Shown here one piece after another: positions 1 to 10,937 of a stretch of 43,705 nt of DNA. The notes under the pieces were generated by a model that was not told where the DNA came from, did no database searches, and worked only from the letters and a program-made list of their open reading frames with translations. A program made the translations under genes and the position numbers. How positions within the stretch are numbered: the first letter of the stretch is position 1; each line of letters starts with the position of its first letter. Source of the stretch: Purshia tridentata (lineage: Eukaryota > Streptophyta > Magnoliopsida > Rosales > Rosaceae). Location of the stretch: positions 1 through 43,705 of the forward strand of contig QANT01001878.1 in NCBI GenBank assembly GCA_003254885.1, read 5' to 3'.

Positions 1-35
1 CCACAGCCTTCAATTCTAAGTACCATACTTGATAC

Positions 36-79
36 TACCATGTAATTCATGGCCAAAAAAAAAGTACCATATAATTAAT
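36..79 (+). repeat. Poly(A)/GGCC micro-insertion flanked by a 15-bp direct repeat
   Basis: Bases 36-50 (TACCATGTAATTCAT) recur at 65-79 as TACCATATAATTAAT, with 2 mismatches. Between them lie only GGCC plus an A run and one G (51-64). The layout matches the other micro-insertions at 10886, 14975, 26070 and 29241 and suggests an old target-site duplication. Confidence 0.5.
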
Positions 80-98
80 TCCTTAATTTCTTATTTTC

Positions 99-122
99 TA
101 TATATATATATATATATATATA
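99..122. repeat. (TA)12 microsatellite
   Basis: An uninterrupted run of twelve TA dinucleotides in A+T-rich intergenic DNA. Confidence 0.95.
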
Positions 123-2480
123 GTCCCTTTAGGTGGTTGTACGGCTTTATAGTTTCATGGTCCACCAATCAACTCCAAATAAGAAAAGTCTTTCAGATAA
201 ATACATATATACGTACATTACATACACATGCACATACACTTCAGGCTAATTTATTATGCAGTATTGTCTCAGAATTATATGGTTACTATTCCATACACAC
301 GGAGCATTGAGAAAGAAGTGACTAAATTAATTACTGACTTAATTGCAATTATAGAAAATTAGTGGAATATGCAATAATTAATATATAAGGCTGGTCAGTC
401 GGTGTGAGCATCAATATGCCTGATTTTCATTTTTGTTGATGAAAGTGAAAGATAAGGAATGAGCTAGATAACATATGTGATAATTAATGTGGTGGAACAA
501 TCCGAGGCAGACAACATTAATTGCAGCAAGGGGTTTTTGAAGACATATTTAGCTGTAAATACATGGGAGGACATTCAATAAAAGGATTTTGAATATGCAT
601 GCATGGTCTAATATGGTGTATTTTTAGTATCCAGGTTCCTAAATGTTATGCCAAAATTTCCATAACCAAGATATTTATCCTATATATATAAGAGATTATG
701 AACAATGAACATTGTGGTCTAGCTTAATTACTTTACACATGCATTGTCTTCATCCGTACAATGAGGGCTAGCTAATTTTTTTTTTTTTTTCAATGATTAG
801 TATGGGATTAGTACATAAAGATTAGCTGAAGATCCGAATTCAATAAATTCATGTCTTTTGAGTTCAGTTAATTCCAAAAATCACAAACGTTCTTCAATAT
901 TCTGACATTAATTAACTAAAACCATCTAAAGGATATTGTATGTATGTGTGCTTTGTATATATATTAAGTAATCTAGCGTAATGCAGCACAGTTGTGTTAT
1001 TGTGTTCTTAATTACATACAAGTATATACTTGAATATATATACATATATATGTATAATGTACCTAAATATATATGATTTACATATATGCGTAAACAAGGT
1101 CACAGTCATACACATGGATATGTATTATGCTTTACGTCACAATCAATAGCAACTCAAATGAATGAATCAACGATCGATCGATATTCAATATCATATATTT
1201 CAATCACATGGCGCTCAAAACGCAGATGCATGTGCACATGATATGAACCAAGCATATCTATACGGACTACGGAAATATATCTGCATCAATCTTATAGTTG
1301 ATATATGCATGTCAATGTAAGTCTACCTATCAAAGCTTTGTTTTGTGGGTCCATTTATATAAAATATCCACTAATCATCAATGCATATTCTTAATTATTT
1401 ATTTATGATAATTAAACCGCTTGGTTCTGTGATTAGGTCGTTGTCTGTTAGGCTTACAATATTAGCCTAAATTGCCAAATTGTTCAAAACATGCCTGAAA
1501 AACCCAAGTGTCAAAATACCCAGAAAAGCAAGCTTCTGATATTTTTAATATGCCGGTGTCGTGTGAAAATGCAATCGGTTAAAATTTTGGGCAACCTAAA
1601 CACATGATTCCAAATCGTATTAATAAAAGCATAGTTTCGGTTCATTTTATTCCATCTCTCTCAACATATATTTTTGTACCAAATTGATTAATTAATGCAT
1701 GTGGAATTTATGTACGAGTAGGCCATTTTCTAGTCTCCGGCCAAAATAATAATTAAACTTATTTGTAATAGTTGGTATAGGCTTAGCTACAACAATTATT
1801 ATTATTATTTTGTTAAATTCTTATATGAATCAGCTGGTATACACAATAATTAGAAGCTCCTAATTCAACGGAAGAATATCAAATCACATATTGAAAAATA
1901 TGTTTATTTCAAATTTGACAGGTAGTTTAGTACACTAGCATCTACTAGTGTTGACCTTAATGATAGCAGAGGATTCTTAATTTTATGTTAATCATCCCCT
2001 GATTAACTGGAAGAGCCATAAGCCATTTTATTTTCTTTTCATATTGTTCAGTAATTCTAATTAAGTGCCTTTCTTGTAAGTTGTTGACCTAAATGTTTGG
2101 TTTAATTTGCAGTAACGGTAATAAGGCCACTACAGGTGAGCTGGTAAGAAAGAGTCTGAAATTAGACTGAAGCCATTAAGGCCCACCAAATTTCTTCCAA
2201 AGATAGTCTGTTTTCATCTCTACTACTGGACAAGTTTTCCATTGTTTATCAACTTAAACATGAATTCTATGTGCAGCAGATAGATGCAGATCGAATAAAG
2301 TTCTGGGCATAACGGTAAAAACCACATGACCACCTAGAAAAATGGTTGTCCCTATATATTGCACACTACCATATGTATTGGACAAGCCTACCCCCTATAA
2401 TGAAAACAGACAATGCATTCCCAGAGAGTTTTGCAATTTCAACTATCAATAGTGGTGGATTCGTCACACTTTTTGTGTAG

Positions 2481-2604
2481 AAGAGTTAAACGTGATCAAG
2501 AAGAATTAAAAATGATCAAGATTGAGTTGATTTGTACAGCCAAAACAGAATAGTAGTTGAAGAGTTAAAAGTGATCAAGATTGAGTTGATTTGTACAACC
2601 AAAA
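2481..2604. repeat. Imperfect repeats of an AAGAGTTAAA-GTGATCAAG unit
   Basis: The unit AAGAGTTAAACGTGATCAAG at 2481-2500 is followed by a variant at 2501-2520 that continues into ATTGAGTTGATTTGTACAGC. The longer block (2501-2545) recurs at 2560-2604 with few mismatches. This is a local duplication; no function is apparent. Confidence 0.75.
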
Positions 2605-3231
2605 TTTGTGGAAACGTGGATTTAAAGGCACCCACTCTATGTGACTACGTTTGGCATGTAATAAATGACGGTGTATCTTTTTTCCAAAACAGAGATATTA
2701 ATAACATGAAACACTATGCATGTGCTGGTATGTTATCAATGCTGGGTCATGAAGATGACATTTACTAGCAATCTTGTTATGTAGATACCAAATGAATCGA
2801 CAGAAAACAAGGGACAGTCTATATATGCAAATGGAAACTTTCATGACATACCTTCATGCAGTACAAAATACTGGTGTTAATTTACCATATATCAACTACA
2901 ACAACTGCTTTTTAATTAATTTGGAGAGCAAATTAACTAATAAATTAAAATTTACCATTATCAGCATCTCTGTCTTCACAGTCAGATTATTTTATGTCTA
3001 CATGAGAGTGATATATGTGTTGTTACTTGAGTGGTTGAGCCAAATTTACTCTGCCACACAGTTTGGGCTTCATGGCAATTACCAAATGGAAACTTCAAAA
3101 CCACGCGGTTTCAAAAACTGCATTGATTCTATTACACTACAGATGAGAGTCCCAAAACCACTTAGCAGAAGTTGCATGGTCCCAACAGCTCAAAATTGTC
3201 AGGGTGTCATTCAGGTCTGATGTTGACTGAC

Positions 3232-3257
3232 TTCTCTCTCTCTCTCACTCTCTCTCT
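3232..3257. repeat. CT-rich tract upstream of the expansin start
   Basis: Nearly pure CT/TC dinucleotides about 250 bp before the expansin ATG. Such tracts are common in plant core promoters and 5' leaders. Whether it is transcribed cannot be seen from sequence. Confidence 0.5.
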
Positions 3258-3452
3258 ATTTATTCTTCTTCAAAGAAATCAAATGCCCTCTTCATTTCAC
3301 TTCCTCACCACTGCTTTCCAAACTCAATTTCCTTGTAATAACTCTCTCCTATTTCTTCTACTTCTCTTTATCATTAAAGAAGAACAGAAAAGATTCTGTA
3401 CTAGTACCTACTACTGTACTAAATAGTTACTCATAGACCCAAGAGTTTGTAG

Positions 3453-3460
3453 TATAAATA
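3453..3460 (+). promoter_or_regulatory. Candidate TATA box of the expansin gene
   Basis: TATAAATA lies 46 bp before the expansin ATG. That would leave a leader of only about 15-20 nt, so this may not be the TATA in use. Confidence 0.3.
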
Positions 3461-3505
3461 TTGGTAATGCTAGCTAAAAGAGTTCATACGTGTTTGTGCA
3501 GGAAA

Positions 3506-4436
3506 ATGGCTTATTTGGGGTTTCTTCTAGTGGGGTTTCTGTCAATGCTCTCTTCTGTTAACGGGTACTATGCAGGTTGGTCCAATGCTCATGCAACCTT
3601 TTATGGAGGAGGTGATGCTTCTGGGACAATGGGTATGATTTTTAATTTAATTAATCCATCATTTATGTTACTAAAAGTGACAAAATTTGATGCAAAATGG
3701 TCTACTTACTTTCATTCTATTTGGACTTTTTTTACATATACAGGTGGGGCTTGTGGGTATGGGAACCTTTACAGCCAGGGCTATGGGACTAACACAGCAG
3801 CACTAAGCACTGCATTGTTCAACAATGGCTTGAGCTGTGGGGCATGTTATCAGATCAAGTGTGTGAATGATCCACGGTGGTGCCTCCCTGGCTCCATTAT
3901 AGTCACTGCCACAAACTTTTGCCCACCTGGGGGCTGGTGTGACCCTCCCCAACAACACTTTGATCTCTCTCAGCCTGTCTTCCTGCGCATTGCTCAATAC
4001 AAAGCTGGGGTTGTCCCTGTTTCTTACAGAAGGTAAATTAAAGGGCTTCCTTATGAATTAAAGCACATCTTTTTAATGGGTTATCTCTTTCTAATCAAGG
4101 TTTGTATATTCTGTGTTGATTTTCAGGGTGAGATGCAGGAGAAGAGGAGGAATAAGGTTCACAATCAATGGCCATTCTTACTTCAATTTGGTGCTTGTGA
4201 CAAATGTTGGGGGTGCTGGTGATGTGCAATCTGTGGCCATCAAGGGCTCTAGAACTCGGTGGCAAGCAATGTCAAGGAACTGGGGCCAAAACTGGCAGAG
4301 CAATTCCTACCTGAATGGACAAAGCCTCTCTTTTCTTGTCACAGCCAGTGATGGCCGCAAAGTGGTTTCATACAATGTTGCCCCTCCTAGTTGGTCCTTT
4401 GGACAGACATATACTGGTAGACAGTATCGCTATTGA
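3506..4436 (+). CDS. EXPA8: Alpha-expansin (EXPA8-like), 3 exons, 241 aa
   Basis: A secreted, non-hydrolytic wall-loosening protein that acts in the acidic apoplast to slip cellulose-xyloglucan contacts. Exons are 3506-3632, 3744-4032 and 4127-4436. Both introns are GT-AG and sit after GTMG and VSYRR, the usual EXPA intron sites. A signal peptide covers residues 1-20. Domain 1 (GH45-like) has eight cysteines (45, 74, 77, 82, 89, 102, 108, 142) and the HFD motif at 114-116. The CBM63-like domain carries Trp184, 191, 195 and 228. The start at 3506 is chosen because it directly opens the signal peptide; an in-frame ATG at 3467 would add 13 basic, non-signal residues. The loop after FCPP is short ([11 protein letters not shown]), lacking the NNALPNNA-type insert of most EXPAs. 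I recall this short loop in AtEXPA8, hence the symbol; exact orthology is less certain than the family. Confidence 0.95.
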
Positions 4437-5475
4437 TTACTTAATTAGCTCTCTTTGTGTGTGCTTAATGAAGCTTCTTAATTATCCACTTTGTTTAATC
4501 TACTGCTGCAAACAAAAAACTGAAGAATTCTGAGGAAGGAGTACTGTGGCTAAAGGTTTAAAATGAGAAGGGTTTACTTTAAAAGTGAAGTGACCCTTCT
4601 GCATTTGATTGTGATTGTGAGTTTTTGCGGTTCATGGCTGGGATTCTTCTGAAGCCAAATGGCCATATCTGCTGAAGGGTGAGAGATATTATGTATTTAA
4701 GGCAGTTTGGTAGTGGAATTTAAATTACTACCAGCTCCTAATTCATCAAATGAATAGTAGATGTGTTTACTAATGCTGTAGCAGAAGCCAGAAGGCATAT
4801 ATATTTGCTAATTTCTTGTGTAATGTCACTATAATAATTTACTTGGGCTGCTTAATTATGCGCCATTAATTATGTTTGAGATATATATGTCCATCATTGA
4901 ATGTAGAAGGTGCATGGAGCCCACTTTGTCTACTCAATTGTGGTATTAAAACAGAAATCTTAACTATGTTATGAATTCTAAACCTATGCAAATATTCTTC
5001 TTACAAATCTTCGTCTCAGTTTGTGTAGTTTGCAAAGATATATAAGTTATAACCACACAATTCCCAGAGAAAAAACCCCAAAAGCAAAACACTATGTACG
5101 GCTTTTTCTTCTTGTCTTTGTCTTTGAGTTTAATGCTACAGACAGTGAAATATTTTGGTGGTGTTGCATTTGTAAATATCGGACAAAACCCCAACATTTA
5201 ACTAGTAATTACAACAGAGTACGTATATGCAATGTTACGTTTTGTCTCCATCCATCCATAGAGCAGAGCAGTACTCGAAAAATGCTTTATGGGAGAGGCA
5301 AGGCCAGCTTAAAGGTAGGTAAAGTATGAAATATTGTCCCATGGTGACCCACCACTCAACTTGGATGAGTAGTCCTGAGCTATTTGAGACTTGTGTTTCA
5401 GTCTTAAGTGTCTGATCTGAAATACTTCAACTGCACTAAACATGGACCAAAACACTTTTGTTATTTTGGACATTT

Positions 5476-5565
5476 AAATACTTATATATTATGTTAAACC
5501 CAAGTAATACATATTATGTTAAATACTTATATATTATGTTAAACCCAAGTAATATATATGAAAAA
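5476..5565. repeat. 45-bp tandem duplication
   Basis: The stretch starting AAATACTTATATATTATGTT at 5476 restarts at 5521 with the same order through AAACCCAAGTAATA (to 5509 and 5554). Two copies at a period of 45 bp; the tail of the second copy diverges. Confidence 0.75.
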
Positions 5566-6414
5566 TTGAGAACCTCATTTTTATGGTTTGTCTTAACTCT
5601 CTAAAATATTAGGCCAGACTTGAGGAGAAAGAAATACCCAATAAAAGATTAATTTGGAGGATTCCAAAAGAGGAATATATAATTATGGGGTAACAAATTT
5701 GAAAAGCAGAGGCACCGACACTAGAAACATGAATGATAAAAGATTAGGAGTTGTGTCTACGTTTTATTGTTTGTGTTTGGCTCAACATGAAGAGCATAAA
5801 AGCAGAGATCCTATTCCCTATAACTAATATATATCTTCCAAGTGATCGACAACATGAGGTTTAAGCTGCACCTTCTCAGCTTTGATTTGGGTAGATTTAT
5901 TTTATTGGTCTAAATATATAAATCTAACACACCGTTTCATGCTAACTTTGAACAGCTTATTATATATTCTCATGATCAAAATTGCATTGACAAGTTATAT
6001 CACATCAAAGTCACAACCACATTATTGACATCTAGACAAAGGCAAGCTAGCTGTGTGCGCGCAGTATGCAGATACCTCTCAAAATGTGATACAAATTATG
6101 AAGTCACGACAATCACAACATTGACATATGCAGCGAAAATTTTGGCTTTTTGGTGGTTCTTGCCAAACAGTTTTTCACTTCACATTAGCTGCAATGCATT
6201 GATTCCCGACTTTCGATTACTTGGAGCATGTAAGAGCCACTTGTTTTGTTTTGGGTAATGGCTTTTGAAGGATTCATTTATCATTAAACGTCTACGTATT
6301 AGTGTATTATGTCTGAACTCCATGTCCCTAATGAGTATATAAGCACTACTATATAGCATTTACGTGAATGAAGAAGGCTTCAGATGTGACTATTCCTACG
6401 CATGTATCTGAGAG

Positions 6415-6450
6415 AGCGTTCAAACACTTGTTAACAACTGTTCGAACGCT
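6415..6450. repeat. 36-bp near-perfect inverted repeat
   Basis: AGCGTTCAAACACTTGTT is followed directly by AACAACTGTTCGAACGCT, its reverse complement apart from 2 mismatches, with no spacer. It could extrude as a cruciform or be a pair of back-to-back element termini. No flanking duplication is clear. Confidence 0.7.
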
Positions 6451-6946
6451 TTGTGAGGTCCATGCCTGTAAATATATATGGTGGCCCAAAAAAAAAACAG
6501 GCATATATGATTAATTAATTAGTAGGTCCTTTTGAAGTTAATGATGTGCGAGTAAAAGGGCACCAAATGTTTGATCAAACGGTGTGAGCCAGCTGCCACC
6601 TGGTTGGTTGCATGACATGAAATATTGATAAATGGACAGCAAAGTGATCATGGTGTTGACTGCACTTCTAATTTCTTGATCGACCGGCCTGGCCCTCGTT
6701 TTAAGTGAAGTGCAGCGTTGAAGATGCCGGTGCGTTGTTTTTCAATTTATTTTGTTGACAGGATTTGATTCGTTGTTGGGCCCATGCTTGACAATCGGAG
6801 GCAATGCCATCTAGTGGTGGCCCACTGTCCTTGTTGAATAGGGTGGTCGGTGTGCTTGATCTTGGGCTCATATGTTGGGCCTAAGTCCAAATCCAAACCC
6901 AATATATTGAACAATTGGGGAGACCTCCATTTGCAAAATCAGAGCA

Positions 6947-9064
6947 ATGCCCCCTCTAAAACTCCCAAGAAACACTCACGCGCCACTTCTATTCAAACCA
7001 AAGCTTCACATACCCGCCTCTCTTGCGGACCCCATTAAGCTATTGAAAAAGGCGGCTGATGCAAATAACCTACGAATTGGGAAAACAATTCATGCCCATC
7101 TCATCATTTCCAGCCAAACCTCTAAATTCCTTGACATATTTCAGACAAACTCTCTCATCAACTTATATGTGAAATGTGGTCAACTTTCAACTGCCCATCA
7201 TTTGTTTGATTGCATGCCCAGCAGAAATGTGGTTTCTTGGAGTGCCTTAATGGCGGGGTATTTGCATAATGGCCTTGCCTTGGAAGTCCTTGGCTTGTTC
7301 AAGCCTATGGTTTCGGTGGATGGTTTGTGCCCGAATGAATATATTTTTGCAACTGTTCTTTCTTCGTGTTCTGGCAGTGGGAGAGTTCAAGAGGGAAAGC
7401 AGTGTCATGGGTATGTGCTGAAGTCTGGGTTGGTGTCTTATCAGTATGTTAAGAACGCACTTGTTCACATGTATTCGAGTTGTTCAGAAGTGGAAGGGGC
7501 TATGAGGGTTCTACATACTGTGCCAGGTTCTGATATTCTTTCTTATAATTCGGTTGTAAATGGGCTCTTAGAACATGGGCATGTAAAGGAAGCCATGGAA
7601 ATTTTAGGTATGATGGTAGGTGAGTGCATGGCTTGGGATAGTGTTACATATATAACCATTTTTGGCCTTTGTGCCCATCTTAAGGATTTGAGATTGGGTC
7701 TGCAAATTCACAGCCGGATGTTGAAGACTGATATAAAGTGTGATGTCTTTCTTGGTAGTGCAATCATCGATATGTATGGGAAATGCGGTAAGGTTTTTAA
7801 TGCAGTGAAGGTTTTCGATGGCTTGCAAACTCGTAACATAGTATCCTGGACAGCTATCATGTCTGCTTATTTTCAAAATGGGTACTTTGAGGAAGCATTA
7901 GGTCTATTATCAAAAATGGAACTTGAAGATATTCTTCCAAATGAATACACTTTTGCTGTCTTGCTTAACTCAAGTGCAGGTTTGTCTGCGTTAAGACACG
8001 GAGATCTATTACATGCCTTTGCTGAGAAGTCAGGTTTCAAAGACCATCTCATTGTTGGAAATGCTTTGATCAATATGTATTCCAAGTGTGGCAACATTCA
8101 AGCTGCAAAGGAAGTGTTCTTGGATATGACATACCGAGACCCTGTTACCTGGAATGCAATGATATCCGGATTTTCCCATCATGGGCTTGGTAAGGAAGCG
8201 CTAAATGCATTTCAAGATATGCTGACATCAGGAGAGTGTCCTAATCACATCACTTTTGTTGGGGTTCTATCTGCTTGTGCTCATTTGGGTTTGGTGCAGG
8301 AAGGGTTTTACTATTTGAACCAGCTAATGGAACAGATTGGCATCGAACCTGGACTAGAGCACCATACTTGTATTGTGGGGCTTCTCAGCAGGGCTGGACA
8401 ACTTGATCAAGCTGAGAAATATATGAGGATTGCACCAGTCAAGTGGGACATTGTTGCCTGGCGAACTTTGCTCAATGCCTGTCATGTACATAGAAATTAT
8501 GTTTTAGGTAAGCGAGTAGCAGAGGTGGTTGTACAAATGGAACCTAATGATGTGGGAACATACACACTATTGTCAAATATGTATGCCAAGGCAAGGAGGT
8601 GGGATGGAGTTGTGAAGATCCGGAAATTGATGAGGGAAAGAAACATCAAGAAGGAACCTGGGGTGAGCTGGGTAGAAATAAGAAATACTACCCATATCTT
8701 TGTTTCAGATGATAACATGCACCCGGAGTCTAGTCACATACATGAAAAGGTATGGGAATTGTTGGCCAAGATTAAACCATTGGGATATGTGCCAGATATT
8801 GCTACAGTACTACATGATGTGGAGGATGAGCAAAAGGAAGACTATCTTAGTTATCACAGCGAGAAACTGGCAATAGCATATGGCCTCATGAAAACACCTT
8901 CAGAAGCGCCCATTCGTGTTATTAAGAACCTCAGGATATGTGATGATTGTCATGCTGCGGTGAAACTTATTTCAAAGGTTACAAATAGGGTGATAATTGT
9001 TAGAGATGCCAATCGATTCCATCAATTTCAGGATGGGAGATGCTCTTGTGCAGACTACTGGTGA
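6947..9064 (+). CDS. EMB2744: DYW-class PPR protein, At5g39680/EMB2744-like, 705 aa, intronless
   Basis: An organelle-targeted RNA-binding protein of the PLS-DYW type, expected to direct C-to-U editing of specific plastid or mitochondrial transcripts. About a dozen PPR units run from residue ~30 to ~510, with classic phrases (LINLYVKCGQLSTAHHLFD, NVVSWSALMAGY, IDMYGKCGKVFNAVKVFD). E/E+ motifs follow (GVSWVEI), then the DYW domain. That domain is complete: HSE at 637-639 (deaminase-like HxE), CDDC at 665-668, CSC at 699-701 and a terminal DYW. No intron is needed. The start at 6947 gives a basic leader, MPPLKLPRNTHAPLLFKPK, plausible for organelle import. The Arabidopsis counterpart is known as an embryo-defective locus; identity is from remembered similarity over the whole length. 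The RNA target cannot be read from here. Confidence 0.93.
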   Translation: MPPLKLPRNTHAPLLFKPKLHIPASLADPIKLLKKAADANNLRIGKTIHAHLIISSQTSKFLDIFQTNSLINLYVKCGQLSTAHHLFDCMPSRNVVSWSALMAGYLHNGLALEVLGLFKPMVSVDGLCPNEYIFATVLSSCSGSGRVQEGKQCHGYVLKSGLVSYQYVKNALVHMYSSCSEVEGAMRVLHTVPGSDILSYNSVVNGLLEHGHVKEAMEILGMMVGECMAWDSVTYITIFGLCAHLKDLRLGLQIHSRMLKTDIKCDVFLGSAIIDMYGKCGKVFNAVKVFDGLQTRNIVSWTAIMSAYFQNGYFEEALGLLSKMELEDILPNEYTFAVLLNSSAGLSALRHGDLLHAFAEKSGFKDHLIVGNALINMYSKCGNIQAAKEVFLDMTYRDPVTWNAMISGFSHHGLGKEALNAFQDMLTSGECPNHITFVGVLSACAHLGLVQEGFYYLNQLMEQIGIEPGLEHHTCIVGLLSRAGQLDQAEKYMRIAPVKWDIVAWRTLLNACHVHRNYVLGKRVAEVVVQMEPNDVGTYTLLSNMYAKARRWDGVVKIRKLMRERNIKKEPGVSWVEIRNTTHIFVSDDNMHPESSHIHEKVWELLAKIKPLGYVPDIATVLHDVEDEQKEDYLSYHSEKLAIAYGLMKTPSEAPIRVIKNLRICDDCHAAVKLISKVTNRVIIVRDANRFHQFQDGRCSCADYW

Positions 9065-9652
9065 TAATGATAAAAGCTTTTATCATGTGAATAAACCCAT
9101 ATGACCCATACGGGTTACTCCATATAAGCCTCCATGAAAGCCTAAGCATACTGTGCTTGCTATGCAAAGGTTCATGCTACGTAAGTCGTTTAAGTGGTTT
9201 CTTAAGCAGGTTATTGGTTTCATACTCCTGTTTCCATTTAATAATTGTTAAGGATTTTGAATGAGTTTCTACCTTTCAGGCCACAAAATCGAGTGGAAGG
9301 CTTTATTTGATCTCCTGTTGTTTTTTCTCCTAGAATCCAAGGCAAAGTCAAGTGGAATGCGAAGGCAGCTTCAGAATACAGAGAAGGGACCAATCAACGC
9401 TTTATTTTTCTTCACTTTACAAATTACCGATCAAAATTGGAGCTTAGGTAAGCTAGATAAAGCATTGTCCCAACTTCTTACAGCTTGAATGTATGGGAAG
9501 GTAATATGGCCTCCCAGTATTGGTGCCATTTGTGGAGAGAATCAAATTTGTTCATTAACCATAATTATAAGACATCTTAAAACATAGAATAGAAATGTGT
9601 GAAATCTTAATGTGACTGTTTTATTAGTTTCTGAAAGAAGGAAAAAAATAAT
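9065..9652. other. Convergent 3' regions of the PPR and CML genes
   Basis: Holds the 3' ends of two genes that face each other. No additional gene is visible; an open frame at 9261-9488 looks like chance. Confidence 0.6.
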
Positions 9653-10240
9653 TCAACAAAAGCTGGCCTCCATAAATTTTACGAATTCATTGAACTCTAT
9701 TCTTCCATCTCTGTTTTCATCGTACCTCCTGATCATTTTCTGGCAGTCTTCTAGCTTTGATCCTTCTTTTAAGCCCAATATACAGATAACTTTTTGCAAC
9801 TCCCTTGCATCAATGAACCCATCCCTGTTCTCATCAAACACATCAAAAGCTTGTTTGACTTCGTCCAGGCTTGGCTCCTTCTCATCAAACAGCCCCAAAA
9901 GCTCATTGGAATTGAACAACTCTGGCAGTTCCTCACTTTCTGGACTGCAAAAAATCCCCAAGTTCTCCATCACCATCTTCACGTCTTCTCTGCTCAAATT
10001 GTCATCATCTTCCTTTTGGCAGAGCTGCGGGTGCCTCAACTCAGAATCCAAGTTCTTCTCCCCGTAAGCCTTTGAGTTAGCAGAGTTATGCTGGGAACAT
10101 TGGAAAACAGACTGGAATCTTGAAAATAAGTTCTGAATGCTGCTTAACCAGTTGGAAATTGTGTGCAACAGGAGTGCATCAATCAAAACAAAAAATGGTA
10201 AGGAGGATGTGTTAGCTGATGATGATGATGTCTTTTCCAT
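9653..10240 (-). CDS. CML46: Calmodulin-like EF-hand protein (CML45/46 type), 195 aa
   Basis: A Ca2+ sensor with two canonical EF-hands in its C-terminal third: loops at residues 136-147 (DENRDGFIDARE) and 174-185 (DENRDGRIEFNE), both with D, N, D, G, I and E in the coordinating positions. The first half loop is identical in the two hands. Residues 14-30 are hydrophobic (LPFFVLIDALLLHTISN), suggesting membrane association. The middle (about 50-110) is acidic and poorly ordered. The frame is open upstream to 10459, but the ATG at 10240 is chosen because a TATA box lies at 10402-10409 and family members start with this type of sequence. No intron. It is convergent with the PPR gene, the pairing of At5g39670 and At5g39680 as I remember it. 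CML45 and CML46 are paralogues and I cannot separate them here. Confidence 0.88.
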   Translation of the reverse strand: MEKTSSSSANTSSLPFFVLIDALLLHTISNWLSSIQNLFSRFQSVFQCSQHNSANSKAYGEKNLDSELRHPQLCQKEDDDNLSREDVKMVMENLGIFCSPESEELPELFNSNELLGLFDEKEPSLDEVKQAFDVFDENRDGFIDARELQKVICILGLKEGSKLEDCQKMIRRYDENRDGRIEFNEFVKFMEASFC

Positions 10241-10401
10241 GGTAATAGAGTAGTAGAGGCTGAAAAGCATGGATGTGTAATATTGGCAGTGGGAAACCAA
10301 GTTAGAATTCTCAAGTTTGTTCAACCAAATGGAGTATGATAGGAAAAGATGAGAGAATGCTTTTACATTGATGGCTGATGTATGGAAAGACCAGAGTGGC
10401 G

Positions 10402-10409
10402 TTATATAG
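10402..10409 (-). promoter_or_regulatory. TATA box of the CML gene
   Basis: The minus strand reads CTATATAA about 160 bp before the chosen ATG, giving an expected leader of roughly 130 nt. This supports the ATG at 10240 over the longer open frame. Confidence 0.5.
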
Positions 10410-10885
10410 AGACCAAGATTCAGTCTTGTAATTCTGAAGACCAAACTGGTCATTCCCAAAATATGTGGAAGGTGCTTATGAGGTTCGTGTCAAAGAGAAA
10501 GTGGAAATGGTTGGAAGAAATGGTCACCTAAACCACTTTGTTAGAATGTTAAGAGAAGTTTCAGACTCGCCTGCCCTTCTTTTGGCTGTGTCTTTTTGTT
10601 TTATCTGGGATTGTGCTGAGAATCTACCGGCTGGTTGTTGACTGCTTAAATTGAAAGGAAAAAATTCTGAAACTTAATGGGAAGAAAAAGGTGGTTTGTG
10701 GGCGGCTTCACCAAGGTCCACTATTGCTAGGATATATAGTTGCTTTGCATTTTCCATAAGGTGCTGATTTTATTTTTTTATTAGGAGTGGGTAGTCCTTT
10801 TCTTGTGATTTTGTAATTTTTACTTTTCCCATCAATCGCTGTCTGCTATCGTAGTGAAACAAATCTATCGCTTTCTGCACAGGTT

Positions 10886-10937
10886 AAGTATGTCAAAAAG
10901 TCCTTGGCCGAAAAAAAAAAAAGTATGTCAAAAAGTC
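10886..10937 (+). repeat. CTTGGCCG-poly(A) micro-insertion with an exact 17-bp target duplication
   Basis: AAGTATGTCAAAAAGTC at 10886-10902 is repeated exactly at 10921-10937. Only CTTGGCCG and ten A lie between (10903-10920). The first copy is preceded by GGTT, so the implied nick is TT/AA, as for L1-type endonucleases. Confidence 0.75.

Larger units (their letters stand above)
1..3505. other. A+T-rich intergenic DNA upstream of the expansin gene
   Basis: No convincing gene is visible. Open frames at 2532-2768 and 2774-3220 are short, have odd composition and match nothing I recognise. The stretch holds a (TA)12 microsatellite at 99-122, a poly(A)/GGCC micro-insertion at 36-79, an imperfect repeat cluster at 2481-2604 and a CT-rich tract at 3232-3257. 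The last few hundred bases must contain the expansin promoter. Confidence 0.7.
4437..6946. other. Intergenic DNA between expansin and EMB2744-like PPR gene
   Basis: No gene is supported; short open frames at 4964-5329 and 6025-6258 look like chance. The start is the expansin 3' region. It contains a 45-bp tandem duplication near 5476-5565 and a 36-bp near-palindrome at 6415-6450. The last part is the PPR promoter; a short unrelated frame (6850-7038) overlaps the PPR start. Confidence 0.65.

Noticed and set aside
2774..3220. 148-codon open frame upstream of the expansin
   Set aside because: No recognisable protein features; it runs into the CT-rich promoter zone and overlaps another chance frame.
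6475..6515. GGCCC plus A run as another micro-insertion
   Set aside because: Flanking sequences share only an ATATATG stretch, common in this A+T-rich DNA; target duplication not convincing.
10241..10459. N-terminal extension of the CML protein to 268 residues
   Set aside because: The extension spans the TATA box and lacks family resemblance; the ATG at 10240 fits better.
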